A stretch of DNA of 64,000 bases from Bufo bufo (taxonomy: Eukaryota > Chordata > Amphibia > Anura > Bufonidae), in NCBI RefSeq assembly GCF_905171765.1, contig NC_053391.1, forward strand, positions 264,968,460 through 265,032,459, read 5' to 3'. Positions 53,450-64,000 of the stretch are shown here, piece after piece. The notes below the pieces were generated by a model. It did not search any database. It saw only the letters and a program-made list of their open reading frames with translations, and was not told the origin of the DNA. A program made the translations under genes and the position numbers. The stretch's first letter is position 1. Every line of letters starts with the position of its first letter.

Positions 53450-54538
53450 AGGGGTTATCCTTTATTTTTAATGGTCCTCCTCTTCATATGAACAGTGGTA
53501 ATTAGGGATGAGCGAATCGACTTAAGGTACTTTCACACTAGCGTTTTTCTTTTCCGGCATAAAGTTCCGTCACATGGGCTCTATACTGGGAAAATAACTG
53601 ATCAGGCATATCCCCATGTATCTGAATGGAGAGTAATCCGTTCAGGATGCATCATGATGTCTTCAGTTCAGTCATTTTGACTGATCAGGCAAAAGATAAA
53701 ATCGTAGCATGCTACGGTTTTATCTCCGGCAAAAAAAACGGAAGACTTGCCGGAATGCCGGATCCGGCATTTTTCCCCATAGGACTGTATTAGTGCCGGA
53801 TCCGAAATTGAAAATGCCGGTCCGTCCTTCCGGTCTGCGCATACCAGACCGGTAAAAATGTAAAAAAAGATACAAGACGGATCCATCTGTCCGCATGACA
53901 AGCGGAGAGACGGATCCGTTCTCACAAATGCTTTCAGTCACATGCAGATCGGCGGATCCGGCGTGCAGTTCCGACGACTGAACTGCCCGCCGGATCACAC
54001 TGCCGCAAGTGTTAAAGTAGCCTTAGGATGAAACATCCGAAGTCGATTTGCATAAAACTTTGTTTCAATACTGTACGGAGCGAGCGCTCCATACAGTATT
54101 TGAATGTATTGGCTCCTATAAGCCGAAGCTATTACTTCGCGAAATCTCTCTAGATTTCGGGTAATAACTTCATAAATTGATTTCTACTGTAAAAAAAAAT
54201 TATTCCCGAACACTTGGAACTGAACTTGAGTTCTGGAAATGTGTTTTTTTTTACAGTAGAAATAAATTTATGAAGTTATTACGCAAAGTCTCGTAAGTAA
54301 GTAAGTAATAACTTCAGCTCATAGGAGTCAATACATTCTAATACTGTACTGAGCTCCGTACAGTATCCCTAGTGATAATGCTGAAAATATTCCTACCATG
54401 CCAGTAGGCTGAAACCTAATTTCATCGGGTAGCGCAATGAGAACAGCACTGGTCTGGTAGGAATATTTTCAGCAATATCACTGTTAAAGCACTTAATCAC
54501 ATGAAGGCGGGACCATTAAAAAAATACAGATAATCCTT
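53450..54538. mobile_element. T2-like MITE with nested TACTTTCACAC MITE
   Basis: The ends AGGGGTTATCC and GGATAATCCTTT-type are inverted, with TTAA at 53446-53449 and 54539-54542. A second MITE (AAGGTACTTTCACACTAGCG..GTTAAAGTAGCCTTA, about 53523-54025) splits it. 54130-54300 is a further palindrome (TAACTTCATAAATT..). Confidence 0.7.
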
Positions 54539-54542
54539 TTAA

Positions 54543-55014
54543 AATAGTTATTCCATTAATTATATTTATGACTTATTCTCATCAGTACCCATCTGCGGAA
54601 ACCACCTTAACGCCTGGTAGATGGGCCCGACACACGTTTGATCAAAAATATGCGCAAAGAGCTTCTATTTTTCCATTTATAGTAGTTATAATACCACTTT
54701 AATTTAGAATGATCCCCATTTCTCAGCTCTATTGTTTGTATGTAAAATGTTGTGCAGCCATTTTATTATCAGCCATGTTTGCTTGATGGATATGTACCTG
54801 TGACTATGAATATGAATGTGCTAGTCGAAATTTTCTTGTAGTAAGTCAAAGACAGTGGCCTCACGGTCAGATAAAGACTGGTTGTATCATAAACTATCAT
54901 ACAGTCAGTTCGGGTCAGGGAAGCCGCAGTCAGCCTGGAAAATGTGGCCTACACATGGACCGTGATTCCTGGGCCGATTACGGTCATTTGCATGAGCTCT
55001 ATTGCTCAAACTGA
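54543..55014. other. Stretch without recognised elements
   Basis: There is an open stretch of 38 codons after CTCATCAG at 54587-54700, ending in TAA. I do not recognise it and consider it chance. No other signal. Confidence 0.4.
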
Positions 55015-55385
55015 GCCCCCATAGCATTGACATCCACAGTGCTCCCCATAACAGTGACATCCACAGTGTCCCCAATGCCAAGCACTGTGTTATCTACACA
55101 TGGCCGACATATGGACTGTGATTCCTGGGCCGATTACGGTCATTTACATGAGCCCTATAAGTCATACTGAGCATCCATAACTGACATCCACAGCGCCCCC
55201 ACAACAGTGACATCCACAGCGCCCCCACAACAGTGACATCCACAGTGCCCCCACGACAGTGACATCCACTGCTCCCCCATAACAGTGACTTCCACTGCTC
55301 CCCCATAACAGTGACATCCACAGAGTCCCCACTGTGCCCCCAAGTACCATCCACAGTGCTCCCCAGTGACATCCACAGCATAGTG
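55015..55385. repeat. Minisatellite, CAGTGACATCCACAG unit
   Basis: About 10 units of roughly 29 bp with CCCC(A/C)ACAACAGTGACATC. It is the reverse-complement relative of the 34.8-kb array. The stretch 55015-55150 also duplicates a TGATTCCTGGGCCGATTACG block. Open minus frames here are repeat translation. Confidence 0.8.
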
Positions 55386-55609
55386 ACAGCACAGAGGCTG
55401 ATCGCTATGCTGTGGCTCATACACAGTGCTTACGTTGCACTGTGTATGAGCAGTGGCGTCTCTAGCTTTCAAATTTTGGGGGGGCACACTGGGGGCCAGG
55501 ACAAAAGTAGGGGGGGCAGCTATAACAACGATACATTTACATAAGTATGCTTAGAAATGCTGCAATACTTTACCCAATACCTAAAACCGCAACAGGGAAG
55601 AAAAGTCCA

Positions 55610-55860
55610 GCTGTCTGTGGATGACACTTTTATAGAGAGGGGGATCTGTGGATGACACTGCTATGGGGGGGATCTGTGGATGCCACATACCGTATATAGC
55701 ATCTTATGCTATATGTGTCATCCACAGATCCACCCCATGACAGTGTCATCCCCATTTCCCCCTCCATAACAGTGTCATCCACAGATCTCCCTCCCTATAA
55801 CAGTGTCATCCACAGATCTCCCTCCCTATAAAAGTGTCATCCACAGATCTCCCTCCCCGC
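55610..55860. repeat. ATCTGTGGATGACAC minisatellite, both orientations
   Basis: GGGGATCTGTGGATGACAC units (55610-55690) are followed by the inverse (GTCATCCACAGATC, 55715-55860). Confidence 0.75.
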
Positions 55861-56099
55861 CTCTCACAGGAGTGTACATATATAAAATAAACATATTTCA
55901 CATGAACACTTACAGTTACTTGGCTTGGCCCTTGGGGATCTCGGACGCCACTTCCACAGTTTGGCCGGGGGGCTCGGCGGAGCTGAAGTTGTGTTTTATC
56001 CTAATGAGAAAGATTTCATAATAAGGATTTGGAGAAGGGGCAGAGGAATAGCAGAGCAGAGAGAGGCTGGTGCTGCTACTAGGGGGTCATACCATGGGG

Positions 56100-57295
56100 G
56101 AGTAATACAACCCACCATAATGCCCCCCAGTAGAAATAATTCTCCTTATAATGTGCAAAACATAAACCTCCTATGCCCCCAGTTGAGCTAATGTCCCCCA
56201 TAATGTGCCAGTATAAAAAAAAACTATATAGTGCCCCAGTAAATGCCTCCATAGTGCTCCTCTCCCCCCTTCCTGCTAGTGCCCCCCATAATGTACCAGT
56301 ATAAAATGCCCCATATATCGTGCCCCAGTAGATGCCCTCAGTGTCCCCCATAATTTGCAAGTATAAAATACCCCTTCTTAGTGCCCCCCGTAGATGACTC
56401 CATAGTACTCCTGTCTCCCCTTCTCCATAGTACCCACCATAATGTGTCCCAGTATAAAATGCTACTGTACAGAGCCCCCCATATAAAACACCCCTTCTTT
56501 GTGGCCTCAGTAGATGCCGCTATAGTGCCCATCAATAATGTGCCAGTAATAAGTGCCCTCAATAACGTGCCACTGCCAGTAACAAGAGCCCCCCAACGTG
56601 CCAGTAATAAGCCCCCATCACGTGCCAGTAACAATAGCCCCCATCACGTGCCAGTAATAAGCCCCCCATCACGTGCCAGTAATAAGCCCCCATCACGTGC
56701 CAGTAATAAGCCCCCATCACGTGCCAGTAATAAGCCCCCCAATGTGCCAGTAATAAGCCCCCATTACGTGCTAGTAATAAGCCCCCCCATTACGTGCCAG
56801 TAATAAGCCCCCCCATCATGTGCCAGTATTAAGCCCCCCCATGTTCCAGTATTAAGCCCCCCCATCATGTGCCAGTATTAAGCCCCCCATCGTGCCAGTA
56901 TTAAGCCCCCCCATCATGTGCCAGTATTAAGCCCCCCATCATGTGCCAGTATTAAGTCCCCCCCATCATCATGTGCCAGTATTAAGTCCCCCCCATCATC
57001 ATGTGCCAGTATTAAGTCCCCCCCATCATCATGTGCCAGTATTAAGTCCCCCCCATCATCATGTGCCAGTATTAAGTCCCCCCCATCATCATGTGCCAGT
57101 ATTAAGTCCCCCCATCATCATGTGCCAGTATTAAGTGCCCCCCATCATGTGCCAGTATTAAGTCCCCCCCCATCATGTGCCAGTATTAAGTCCCCCCATC
57201 ATCATGTGCCAGTATTAAGTCCCCCCCATCATCATGTGCCAGTATTAAGCCCCCCCCCCATTGTAATAAGCCCCCATAATGTGCCAGTAACACTA
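56100..57295 (+). repeat. GTGCCAGTA minisatellite
   Basis: Loose units with TGCC(C/A)CCA..TAATGTGCCAGTA become a regular array of about 26-30 bp (CATCATGTGCCAGTATTAAG plus C-run) from about 56640 to 57250. Periodic Pro/Ser/Cys peptides in 56338-57301 are not genes. The 6440-6510 sequence GGCACATGATGATGGGGGGG is a relative. Confidence 0.85.
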
Positions 57296-58059
57296 TTGTA
57301 AAAAAAACAAACAAACAAAAAACACTTATACTTACCTCAGTGTCAGCGATGCGATGCAGACTCTTTCTGTGTCCCGCGCTGTAAGGCTCAGGCGGCGCGA
57401 TTACGTCATCGCGCCGCCTGCGCCGGCCTCTGATAGGCTGCAGGCACTAGGCCGGCAGCCTATCAGAGGAAGGGGAAGGGACACGCCTCTCCCTCCCCCA
57501 GTGGCGTAGCGTGGGTTGCCAGCACCCGGGGCAAGCCAAAAATTGCACCCCCCCTATTCCAGGCACGCCCCTTTTAACAGATACTGTAGTAGATCACCTG
57601 CAGTCCTATGTAACACCACAGATAACACAGTGATAACTCTGAGTACAGATAATGTAGTAGATGGGTGTGAGCCCCCAGAATTCAGAACACGCACAGTGTG
57701 ACCTGAAGTCTGGGGCCGAATGCGGCAGGGTGGGCCATATTCTCAATCTCCTCCCCCAACCCTACTGTGAAACAGATATGTGCATGGACATTATTATTAC
57801 AGTATAATATCGCCCCATACCTGTTACATCCAGTGACGTCTCCTGTGATGTAGACTCTCCTCGACGTCTTCATTCAGAGATAAGACCGCCATGACACCTT
57901 CTTTCAGCCGCTTCTCGTCTCTGCAGAGTTTCACAGATTTTTTTTTAGGTTCCTCACTTTACTCTCATCCTCTCCTTCCTGGTGTCTCAACAACTCATCC
58001 TGCTGCCCCCCAATACTGGGCTAGAGCCATACAGATAGTCCCCTATTCTCCATAATATT

Positions 58060-58475
58060 ATTTCCCCTGTATATTATAATGGCCCCCTCTTTGTTAATAA
58101 TACAATAGCGCCCTCTTTGTTATTAATATAATTTCCCCGCTTTATTATTAATATAATGTCCCCCTCTTTGTTATTAATATAATGTCCCCGCTTTATTATT
58201 AATATAATGGCCCCCTCTTTGTTATTAATATAATGTCCCCGCTTTATTATTAATATAATGGCCCCCTCTTTGTTATTAAAGAGGGGGCCATTATATTAAT
58301 AATAAAGAGGGGGCCATTATATTAATAATAAAGAGGGGACCATTATATTAATAATAAAGAGGGGGCCATTATATTAATAATAAAGAGGGGGCCATTACAT
58401 TAATACTAATGTATTGGCCCCCTATTTATTATTAATATAATGTCCCCCTCTTTGTTATTAATATAATGGCCGCCT
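58060..58475. repeat. ATTATTAATATAATG minisatellite with orientation switch
   Basis: About six units of GGCCCCCTCTTTGTTATTAA with TATAATG are followed from about 58277 by about five units in reverse orientation, then the first orientation again from about 58410. Confidence 0.85.
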
Positions 58476-58854
58476 CTCCCCTCCTCTCACCTAATTACAA
58501 AGGGGGGGACTCTGCACTCAGGGACTGTCACTCACTCTGGGTCGCTTGAATCACTCTCTGCCTGGAGTCTGCCTTCATTCATGCTCCGGCTACTGGCTCT
58601 GCACTCACTGCCTTTCCTGCCTGGAAGGTGGGCGGAGCCTATCGGGAACTGCCGTGCATGCCCCGCCCCCTCTCCCCTCCTCACTCTGCTCTGCAGCCGG
58701 ACGCTGTGTGAAGACGCTAGTGGCGGCTCACTTCACTTGGGGGGGGGGGCATTTTAGTTGGGGGGGCACAGCATGATGTAGGGGGGGCCGTGGCCCCCTC
58801 TGGCCCCCCCCCTGGCGACGCCACTGTGTATGAGTCAGTACAAGCTTCACACAG

Positions 58855-60090
58855 AAACCTGTATCCTAAATTGACGGCCAGTGGTCCCTGTTCATGCTCC
58901 GGACGTTTTTTTTTAAAGATGGCACCCGCTCCTGAGCGAAGCGGGTGCCATAGCCGCGGGTGGTCTGCTGTTTCTTATAGCAGATACTCGCGGCTAATGT
59001 CCGCAACCAGCAGTAATGCCGATCGCAGATATTGAACCTCTCAGATGCCGTGGTCAATCCTGTCCACGGCATCTGAGCGTGTGAAAAAGCAGAAGAGCGT
59101 GCTTCCGGTGATGCTCCAGCTTCACTGTGTGGCGATCGGAGGAGCCGAAGCTTGTGTGCAGCATCCCCTGTCTTTGTGAATGACAGGAGGCTGCTGCATA
59201 GTAATGTAATAGGGCTACATAGGAAACTAGCAATTCTCTCATAGACTATAATGCTAGTGCATTGGGGTTTATGAGAATAGTAATCTAATGATTGCTTGTT
59301 ATTGTTCCCTATGGGAACTATAAAAGTAAAAAAAATATAGTTTTTAAAAATAACAATTTAAATCACCCCCCCCTTATTCCCCCCAAAAATAAAAGGACTA
59401 AAAAAAATACACATCATGGGTGTCGCAAAACTCCCATAATATAAAAATATATTCCCCATACAGCAAACAGCAAAATGGAAAAAAGTGTCAAAATGTCAGA
59501 TTCGCCGTTTTTGGTAGCTTCATTTTCTACAAAAAATAAATAAATAAAAAGTGATAAAAAAGTCATGCACACCAGAATTGTATCAATGAAAAGTTCAGAT
59601 CGTCCTGCAAAAAATTAGCTCCCACACAGTTTCATACACATAATTACAAAAATGTTATAGTGGTCAAAATATGGCGATGAAAAAGTTGTTGTTTTTTCCC
59701 CTACTTTTTTTTATTATTTCATCACTATAAAAATGCAAGATAAACTATACATGTAAGGTATCGCCGGATTCGTACTGACCTGTAGAATAAAAGTAACTGG
59801 TCAGTTTTTTCGAACGTCGTAAATAAAAAAAAGCCATAAAACTGTGGTGGAATTGCTTCTTTTTTTTTTTTTGCAATTTCACCCCATTTGGAATTTTTTT
59901 CCTGCTTCCCACTACATCATATGCAATATTAAATGGTGGTGTTGGAAAGTACAACTTGTCCTGCAACAAACAAGCCCTCATATGGCTATGTGAACAGACA
60001 AATAAAAAAGTTATAGCTCTTGGAATGCAGGGAGCGCAAAACGAAAGAGCAAAAACAAAAAAAAACTCTGGAGTAGAAAGGGTTAAATTA
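58855..60090. mobile_element. Nonautonomous DNA element fragment, piggyBac-like modules
   Basis: Begins with hairpins (GGCACCCGCT..AGCGGGTGCC; CAGATGCCGTGG..CCACGGCATCTG). It contains GGTATCGCCGGATTCGTACT at 59757, a relative of the modules at 24.4-25.2 kb, and ends at GAAAGGGTTAA. The left end is not defined. Confidence 0.5.
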
Positions 60091-60229
60091 GCTCAACAAG
60101 CTAACAAACCCTCTTGCCCACCCACTTTTCAAAACTGGAGTGAGTTAGTAAATGTTCACAAAAGGCCCTTTAATTCAATAACAATCTGGGATTGGACACG
60201 CTAATATTCCACCTAATATTTTGTTTCTT

Positions 60230-60875
60230 CTAATCGGATTAAAGTTGAGCGAAGCGAGCTTTGGATACTTCAACCGAAGTCGCTTCGTTCAAAACTTCTA
60301 AATAATACTGTACGGAGATTTAGAATGTATGGGCTCCGATGAGCCGAATGTAATTATTCACGAAGTCGCACGTGACTTAATTGAATAACTTCGGTAGTTG
60401 ATTTTTAAAGTGGAAAACAATTTTAAAACTTGAAACCGATCTTGGCTTCGGTTAGACTAGTACCATGTCAAAAATGCCATTCTTTGTCACCTTACATCAC
60501 AATAAGTGTAATACCAAGCGATCAAAAAGTAATATGCACCCAAAATATCAAACAATCACCTCTCCCTGCAAAAAACGAGCCCCTACATAAGACAATCGCT
60601 CCCAAAAAGAAATAAAAAATATGGCTCTCAGAATATGGAGACAGTAAAATATCTTTTGTTTGTCTCAAAAATGCTTTTATTATGTAAAACTTTTTAAAAA
60701 AGTATACAAATTAGGTATTGCCACGTCTTTAACAACCTGCTCTATGAAAATAACACATGACCTAACCCCTCAGATAAACACAAAAAAAAATAAAAAATTT
60801 GTGCCAAAACAACCAACTTTTTTGTCACCTTGCCCCATAAAGTGTAATAGGATTTTTGGATTATTTGAAATTGTG
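60230..60875. repeat. Dispersed repeat fragments
   Basis: 60240-60440 resembles 54050-54350 (CGAAG..ACTTCG motifs). 60470-60870 contains AGGTATTGCCACGTCTTTAA and flanks of the 350-bp module at 24.4 kb. Confidence 0.55.
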
Positions 60876-61218
60876 AGGTTTCGCTCTGGTAGACAGGATT
60901 AGCAGACGCAGTATAGAGGCAACAACAAGTTCTTTGGATCAAACGGTTCAGTGTTTTATTCACACTTTAGGCAAGTGACAAAACAAGCAGTCATAATCAA
61001 ACAAAAAGTCACCTTGAGGTGTTGGTGGTAATTCACACCATGCGGCAATTCTGCCTCTAAGAGTCCTTGACCATAGCAGCACCACTCTGTTTTCACGCCA
61101 AACAGGTAGCAAGCCTTCATCCAGACACAAGGCTCCCAGATCCCAACATAGAGACCTAGCTTCTGAGCCTAGCTGCCTATTTAAGGACATCCAGTTGCTG
61201 CCAAAACCTGGAACGGCA
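60876..61218 (-). repeat. Possible LTR of Gmr1-like Gypsy
   Basis: Downstream of RNase H the minus strand has a G-rich tract (AGAGGGGGGGA at about 61240), a TTAAATAGG box and AATAAA at about 60955. The LTR borders are guessed and no second copy lies in the window. Confidence 0.35.
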
Positions 61219-61242
61219 CTTAAAATCCGGTCCCCCCCTCTG

Positions 61243-62787
61243 TTAAACCCTGAGGGGGTGAACACACGCCAGACAGTGTAGCCAGGACAGGGCATCCGCG
61301 TTTCCCCGTAACAGGCCTGCCCTGTGTTCCACCGAAAACTTAAAGTTTTGTAGGGAGAGAAACCATCGGGTGACCCGGGCATTTCTGTCCTTGGCCTGGC
61401 TCATCCACTTGAGAGGGGAGTGGTCAGTCACCAGGCGGAATTTTCTCCCCGATAAATAATAGCGGAGAGATTCTAGTGCCCAGTTGATAGCCAGGCACTT
61501 TCTCTCCACTATACTATACCGTATCTCGGCTGGGGTGAGCTTACGGCTGAGGAAGACAATGGGATGCTCCTTCCCATTGACTTCCTCATACAGTACAGCA
61601 CCGAGGCCTACTTCGGAGACATTGGTCTGTATTATAAACTCCCTTTTGAAGTCGGGTGTCACCAAAACCGGGGACCCGCACAGGGCCGACTTTCAAAGCA
61701 AAGAAAGCCTCTTCCGCCCGATCATCCCAGCGAACCATCATTGACTTGTGTCCCTTCAAGAGTCCTTTCAAGGGCGCGGCTAGAGTAGCAAAGTGGGGAA
61801 CAAACCTCATGTAATAGCACACCATTCCCAGGAATGACTTTATTTGCCTAGTGGAGACAGGTTGGGGCCAATTCCGTATCTCCTCTATTTTTTCACTTGG
61901 GGTTTGATGACTCCGTACCCAATGACATACCCCAGGTACTTAGTCTCTTCTAACCTTTTCCCACATTTTTTTGGTTAGCAGTTAAGCCAGCTTTCCGAAA
62001 GGGGGTCCACTACAGCCTACACTTTGAATAGGTGACTTTCCCAGTCGGTACTGTGGATGATCATATCTTCCAGTTAAGCCAAAGCGTACAGACGATGTGG
62101 ACGAAGCACGATGTCCATTAGTCGCTGAAAGGTGGCGGGTGCGCAATGCAGACCAAAGGGTAAGACCTTATATTGATACAGCCCCTCTGGCGCGATGAAG
62201 GCAGTTTTCTCTTTGGCAGTCTCCGTTAAGGGCACCTGCCAATACCTTTTTGTGATGTCTAAAACAGAAAAATACCAGGCTTGTCCTAACCTCTCGATGA
62301 GCTCATCCATCTGGGGCATCTGATGCCCATTGAATTTGGAAACCTCGTTAAGTTTTCGAAAGTCGTTACAAAACCGCAACGTCCCGTCTGGCTTGGGTAT
62401 CAATACTATATGACTGGCCCACTCACTTTTTGACTCCTCACTGACTTCTAGCTGCAACATTAGCTGCACCTCCTCTGATATGGCTTGTTGCCGATCCTCG
62501 GGTACCCGGTATGGTTTTAATCTGACTTTTGCCTGAGGCTCAGTGATTATGTCATGCTGGATTATGGAAGTGCGTCCAGGGAGTTCCGAGAACACATCCG
62601 TGTTCTGACTAACGAACTCCCTGGCCTCCTGAGTCTGTTTAGAGGAGAGGCTGTCAGCAATTTTAACTGTGGCAGCCGCCTCTCTTGCACTAGACAGAGG
62701 GGCCGATACCTCTTCTCCTAGAAAACCCGGCCGTGGGCTGTCTTTTGTACAGGTTTCCCTATCTTTCCACGGTTTGAATAAATTCAC
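61243..62787 (-). pseudogene. Gmr1-like Gypsy RT and RNase H
   Basis: RT text begins with VFSELPGRTSIIQHDII and KPYRVPEDRQQAISEEV. It continues with GTLRFCNDFRKLNE and QYKVLPFGLHCAPATFQRLM. The catalytic box is destroyed: the Tyr codon is TAA at 62074-62076 and the first Asp is Glu (stop-L-E-D). Decayed thumb sequence (FLGMVCYYMRFVPHFATLAA) leads, after a frameshift near 61680, to RNase H with FIIQTNVSEVGLGAVLY, VERKCLAINWALE and LVTDHSPLKWM. The domain directly upstream on the same strand is integrase, not protease. Confidence 0.9.
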
Positions 62788-64000
62788 ATGGGAATCCTGC
62801 TCCGGCTTTCGCTGCCCTGGCTGGTGTACCTTGTAGTTTACATCTCCAATTTTCTCGAGTACCTCTTAGGGCCCCTGCCACCTAGCCAGGAACTTACTGT
62901 CCACTGTCGGCACAAGAACCAAAACCCGATCACCCGGGTTAAAGATCCGACCCGAGCCTGCCGATTATTTACCTGACTCTGGGCTCGCTGAGCTGCCTCC
63001 ATATGCTACTAACAAGAGGCAACACTGTCTCTATCTGATCTTTCATCTGGGTAACGTACTCAATGACACTTTTATGTGGAGTGGGTTATTGTTCCCACGC
63101 CTCTTTGGCCACGTCCAAGAGACCGCGAGGCTGTCTGCCATATATCAGTTCGAAGGGCGAGAACCCAGTAGAGGCTTAGGGTACCGTTTGCACTGAGAAC
63201 ATTAGATAGGGCAGAAGGAGGTCCCAGTCCTTCCCAACTTTAGCCACCTCCCTTTTCAACATATTTTTTTATTGTTTGGTTAAACCTTTCTACCAGACCG
63301 TCCGTTTGTGGATGGTAAACGGACGTCCGTAGTAATTTTATGTGCAGCAACTTAGAGTTCCCTCATCACCTTGGACATAAAAAAGGTCCCTTGGTTGGTC
63401 AGAACCTCTTTAGGTAGTCCTTCTCAGGAAAACATCTCCATTAACTCCATAGCTATGACTTTGGCCGAAGTATGTTGCAGTGGCACCGCCTCCGGGTACA
63501 GAGTGGCGTAGTCTAGAATGACTAAGATGTGTTGATGTCCTCTGGCGGACTTCGGTACTGGGCCTTTGAGGTCCATAGCTATTCAGTCAAACGGTACGTC
63601 AATAATCGGGAGAGGTACTAGGTTACTATGGAAATGTGGCTGGGGGCTAGTTATCTGACAAGTCTTACAAAACTCTTCAACTTCTTTGAATATGCTGGGC
63701 CAGTAAAAACCGCTGTAGAATACGATCCTGAGATTTCTGAAGCCCCAGGTGACCCCCGAGAACGTGTTGGTGGGCTTGATCTAACACAAGCTTGCAATAA
63801 GCCTTGGGGACCACCAAATGTTCAATAGGCTCACCCCGTAGTTAGTTTACCCGATACTATATATCCTGATGAACTACAAAATGGGGAAACACTGACTCTC
63901 CCCCAGGTTTTTGTGGTTCACCATCTACTATTAACACAATTTTCTAGGCGCGGGATAGGGTTGGGTCCCGATGTTGGGCGGTACCAAAATTATTCCCGGA
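62788..64000 (-). pseudogene. Gmr1-like Gypsy integrase, upstream of RT
   Basis: Minus translation from about 63990 to 62790 gives an HHCC region (HQHVLGGHLG .. FCKTCQITSP) and MDLKGPVPKSARGHQ with the first Asp. It continues with LVILDYATLYPEAVPL and LTNQGTFFMSKV, where the second Asp is Asn (63394-63396), then SVYHPQTDGLVERFNQT with the Glu. STGFSPFELIYGRQPRGLLD and a GPY-type C-terminus follow, where Tyr is TAA. The C-terminal frame (NPGDRVLVLVPTVD.. HVNLFKPWKDRE) continues directly into the RT ORF. Several stops make it a pseudogene. It runs off the right edge. Confidence 0.85.

Larger units (their letters stand above)
55451..58826. mobile_element. hAT-type nonautonomous element with 8-bp TSD
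   Basis: The ends CAGTGGCGTCTCTAG and CTGGCGACGCCACTG are inverted, and TGTATGAG occurs at 55443-55450 and 58827-58834. No transposase is visible. The interior carries three minisatellite regions and a GCGCCGCCTGCGCC module shared with the 4.6-kb hAT element. A second hAT-like terminus (CAGTGGCGTAGCGTGGG) lies near 57500. Confidence 0.9.

Noticed and set aside
34790..57250. Regular repeat arrays considered as CRISPR-like
   Set aside because: Units are directly adjacent with no unique spacers, and the context is a vertebrate intron.
56338..57301. Ser/Pro/Cys-rich open frames
   Set aside because: Periodic translation of the GTGCCAGTATTAAG minisatellite; three frames are open at once.
58546..58776. 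A 76-codon frame in GC-rich sequence
   Set aside because: Lies inside the hAT element next to its right end and has no recognisable domain.
31233..64000. Search for the next MYO19 exon (ECRLNR-like peptide and downstream motor motifs)
   Set aside because: No matching peptide with splice sites seen; short diverged exons could be missed by eye.

Overview
The window is vertebrate, almost certainly anuran amphibian (frog or toad), genomic DNA. Two exons of a conserved vertebrate gene are present: 11129-11250 and 31119-31232 on the + strand encode adjoining pieces of an unconventional myosin motor that match MYO19. Everything between, before and after them is intron or flank filled with transposable elements. 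The amphibian call rests on the repeat mix: T2/Kolobok-like MITEs with TTAA target sites, piggyBac-like elements, several Tc1 families, Penelope-like elements with hammerhead ribozymes, and MITEs beginning GGCCTCATGCACACGACC. The species cannot be named from the sequence.

Layout. 1-1.74 kb: piggyBac-like transposase running off the left edge, apparently inserted in a Penelope-like RT (1.74-3.3 kb). 4.6-6.7 kb: hAT element with an 8-bp target duplication. 6.8-7.9 kb: L1-like ORF1 remnant. 8.2-9.1 kb: Tc1 and CR1-like fragments. 10.1-10.7 kb: GIY-YIG end of another Penelope-like element. 11.1 kb: MYO19 exon. 12.8-21.7 kb: a large palindrome holding a 696-bp palindromic MITE and a nearly intact chromodomain Ty3/gypsy element (15344-20598; Tf1/sushi type) with 458-bp LTRs that differ at three positions. 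21.8-27.9 kb: a three-level nest, piggyBac-like MITE in Tc1 in LINE. 31.1 kb: second MYO19 exon. 32.5-33.9 kb: fold-back Tc1 derivative and a hammerhead ribozyme. 34.8-41.3 kb: minisatellites and a nearly identical inverted duplication of a composite MITE with an internal VNTR. 41.3-48.3 kb: BEL/Pao element on the minus strand, broken by a Tc1 insertion. 49-55 kb: Tc1 derivatives, a second composite MITE and T2 MITEs. 55.45-58.83 kb: second hAT element with internal minisatellites. 60.9-64 kb: a Gypsy element on the minus strand with integrase upstream of RT (Gmr1-like order).

The genes do not form a pathway; the host gene is MYO19 and the rest are independent mobile elements. The most useful signals are self-priming complementarity and a GGGAAAC frameshift site in the chromodomain Gypsy, two well-formed hammerhead motifs plus two degenerate relatives, the Gmr1-like domain order, exact empty-site evidence for several insertions, and the composite MITE family with nested palindromes and a G-rich VNTR. 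All alignments were made by eye, and family names rest on motif recognition.
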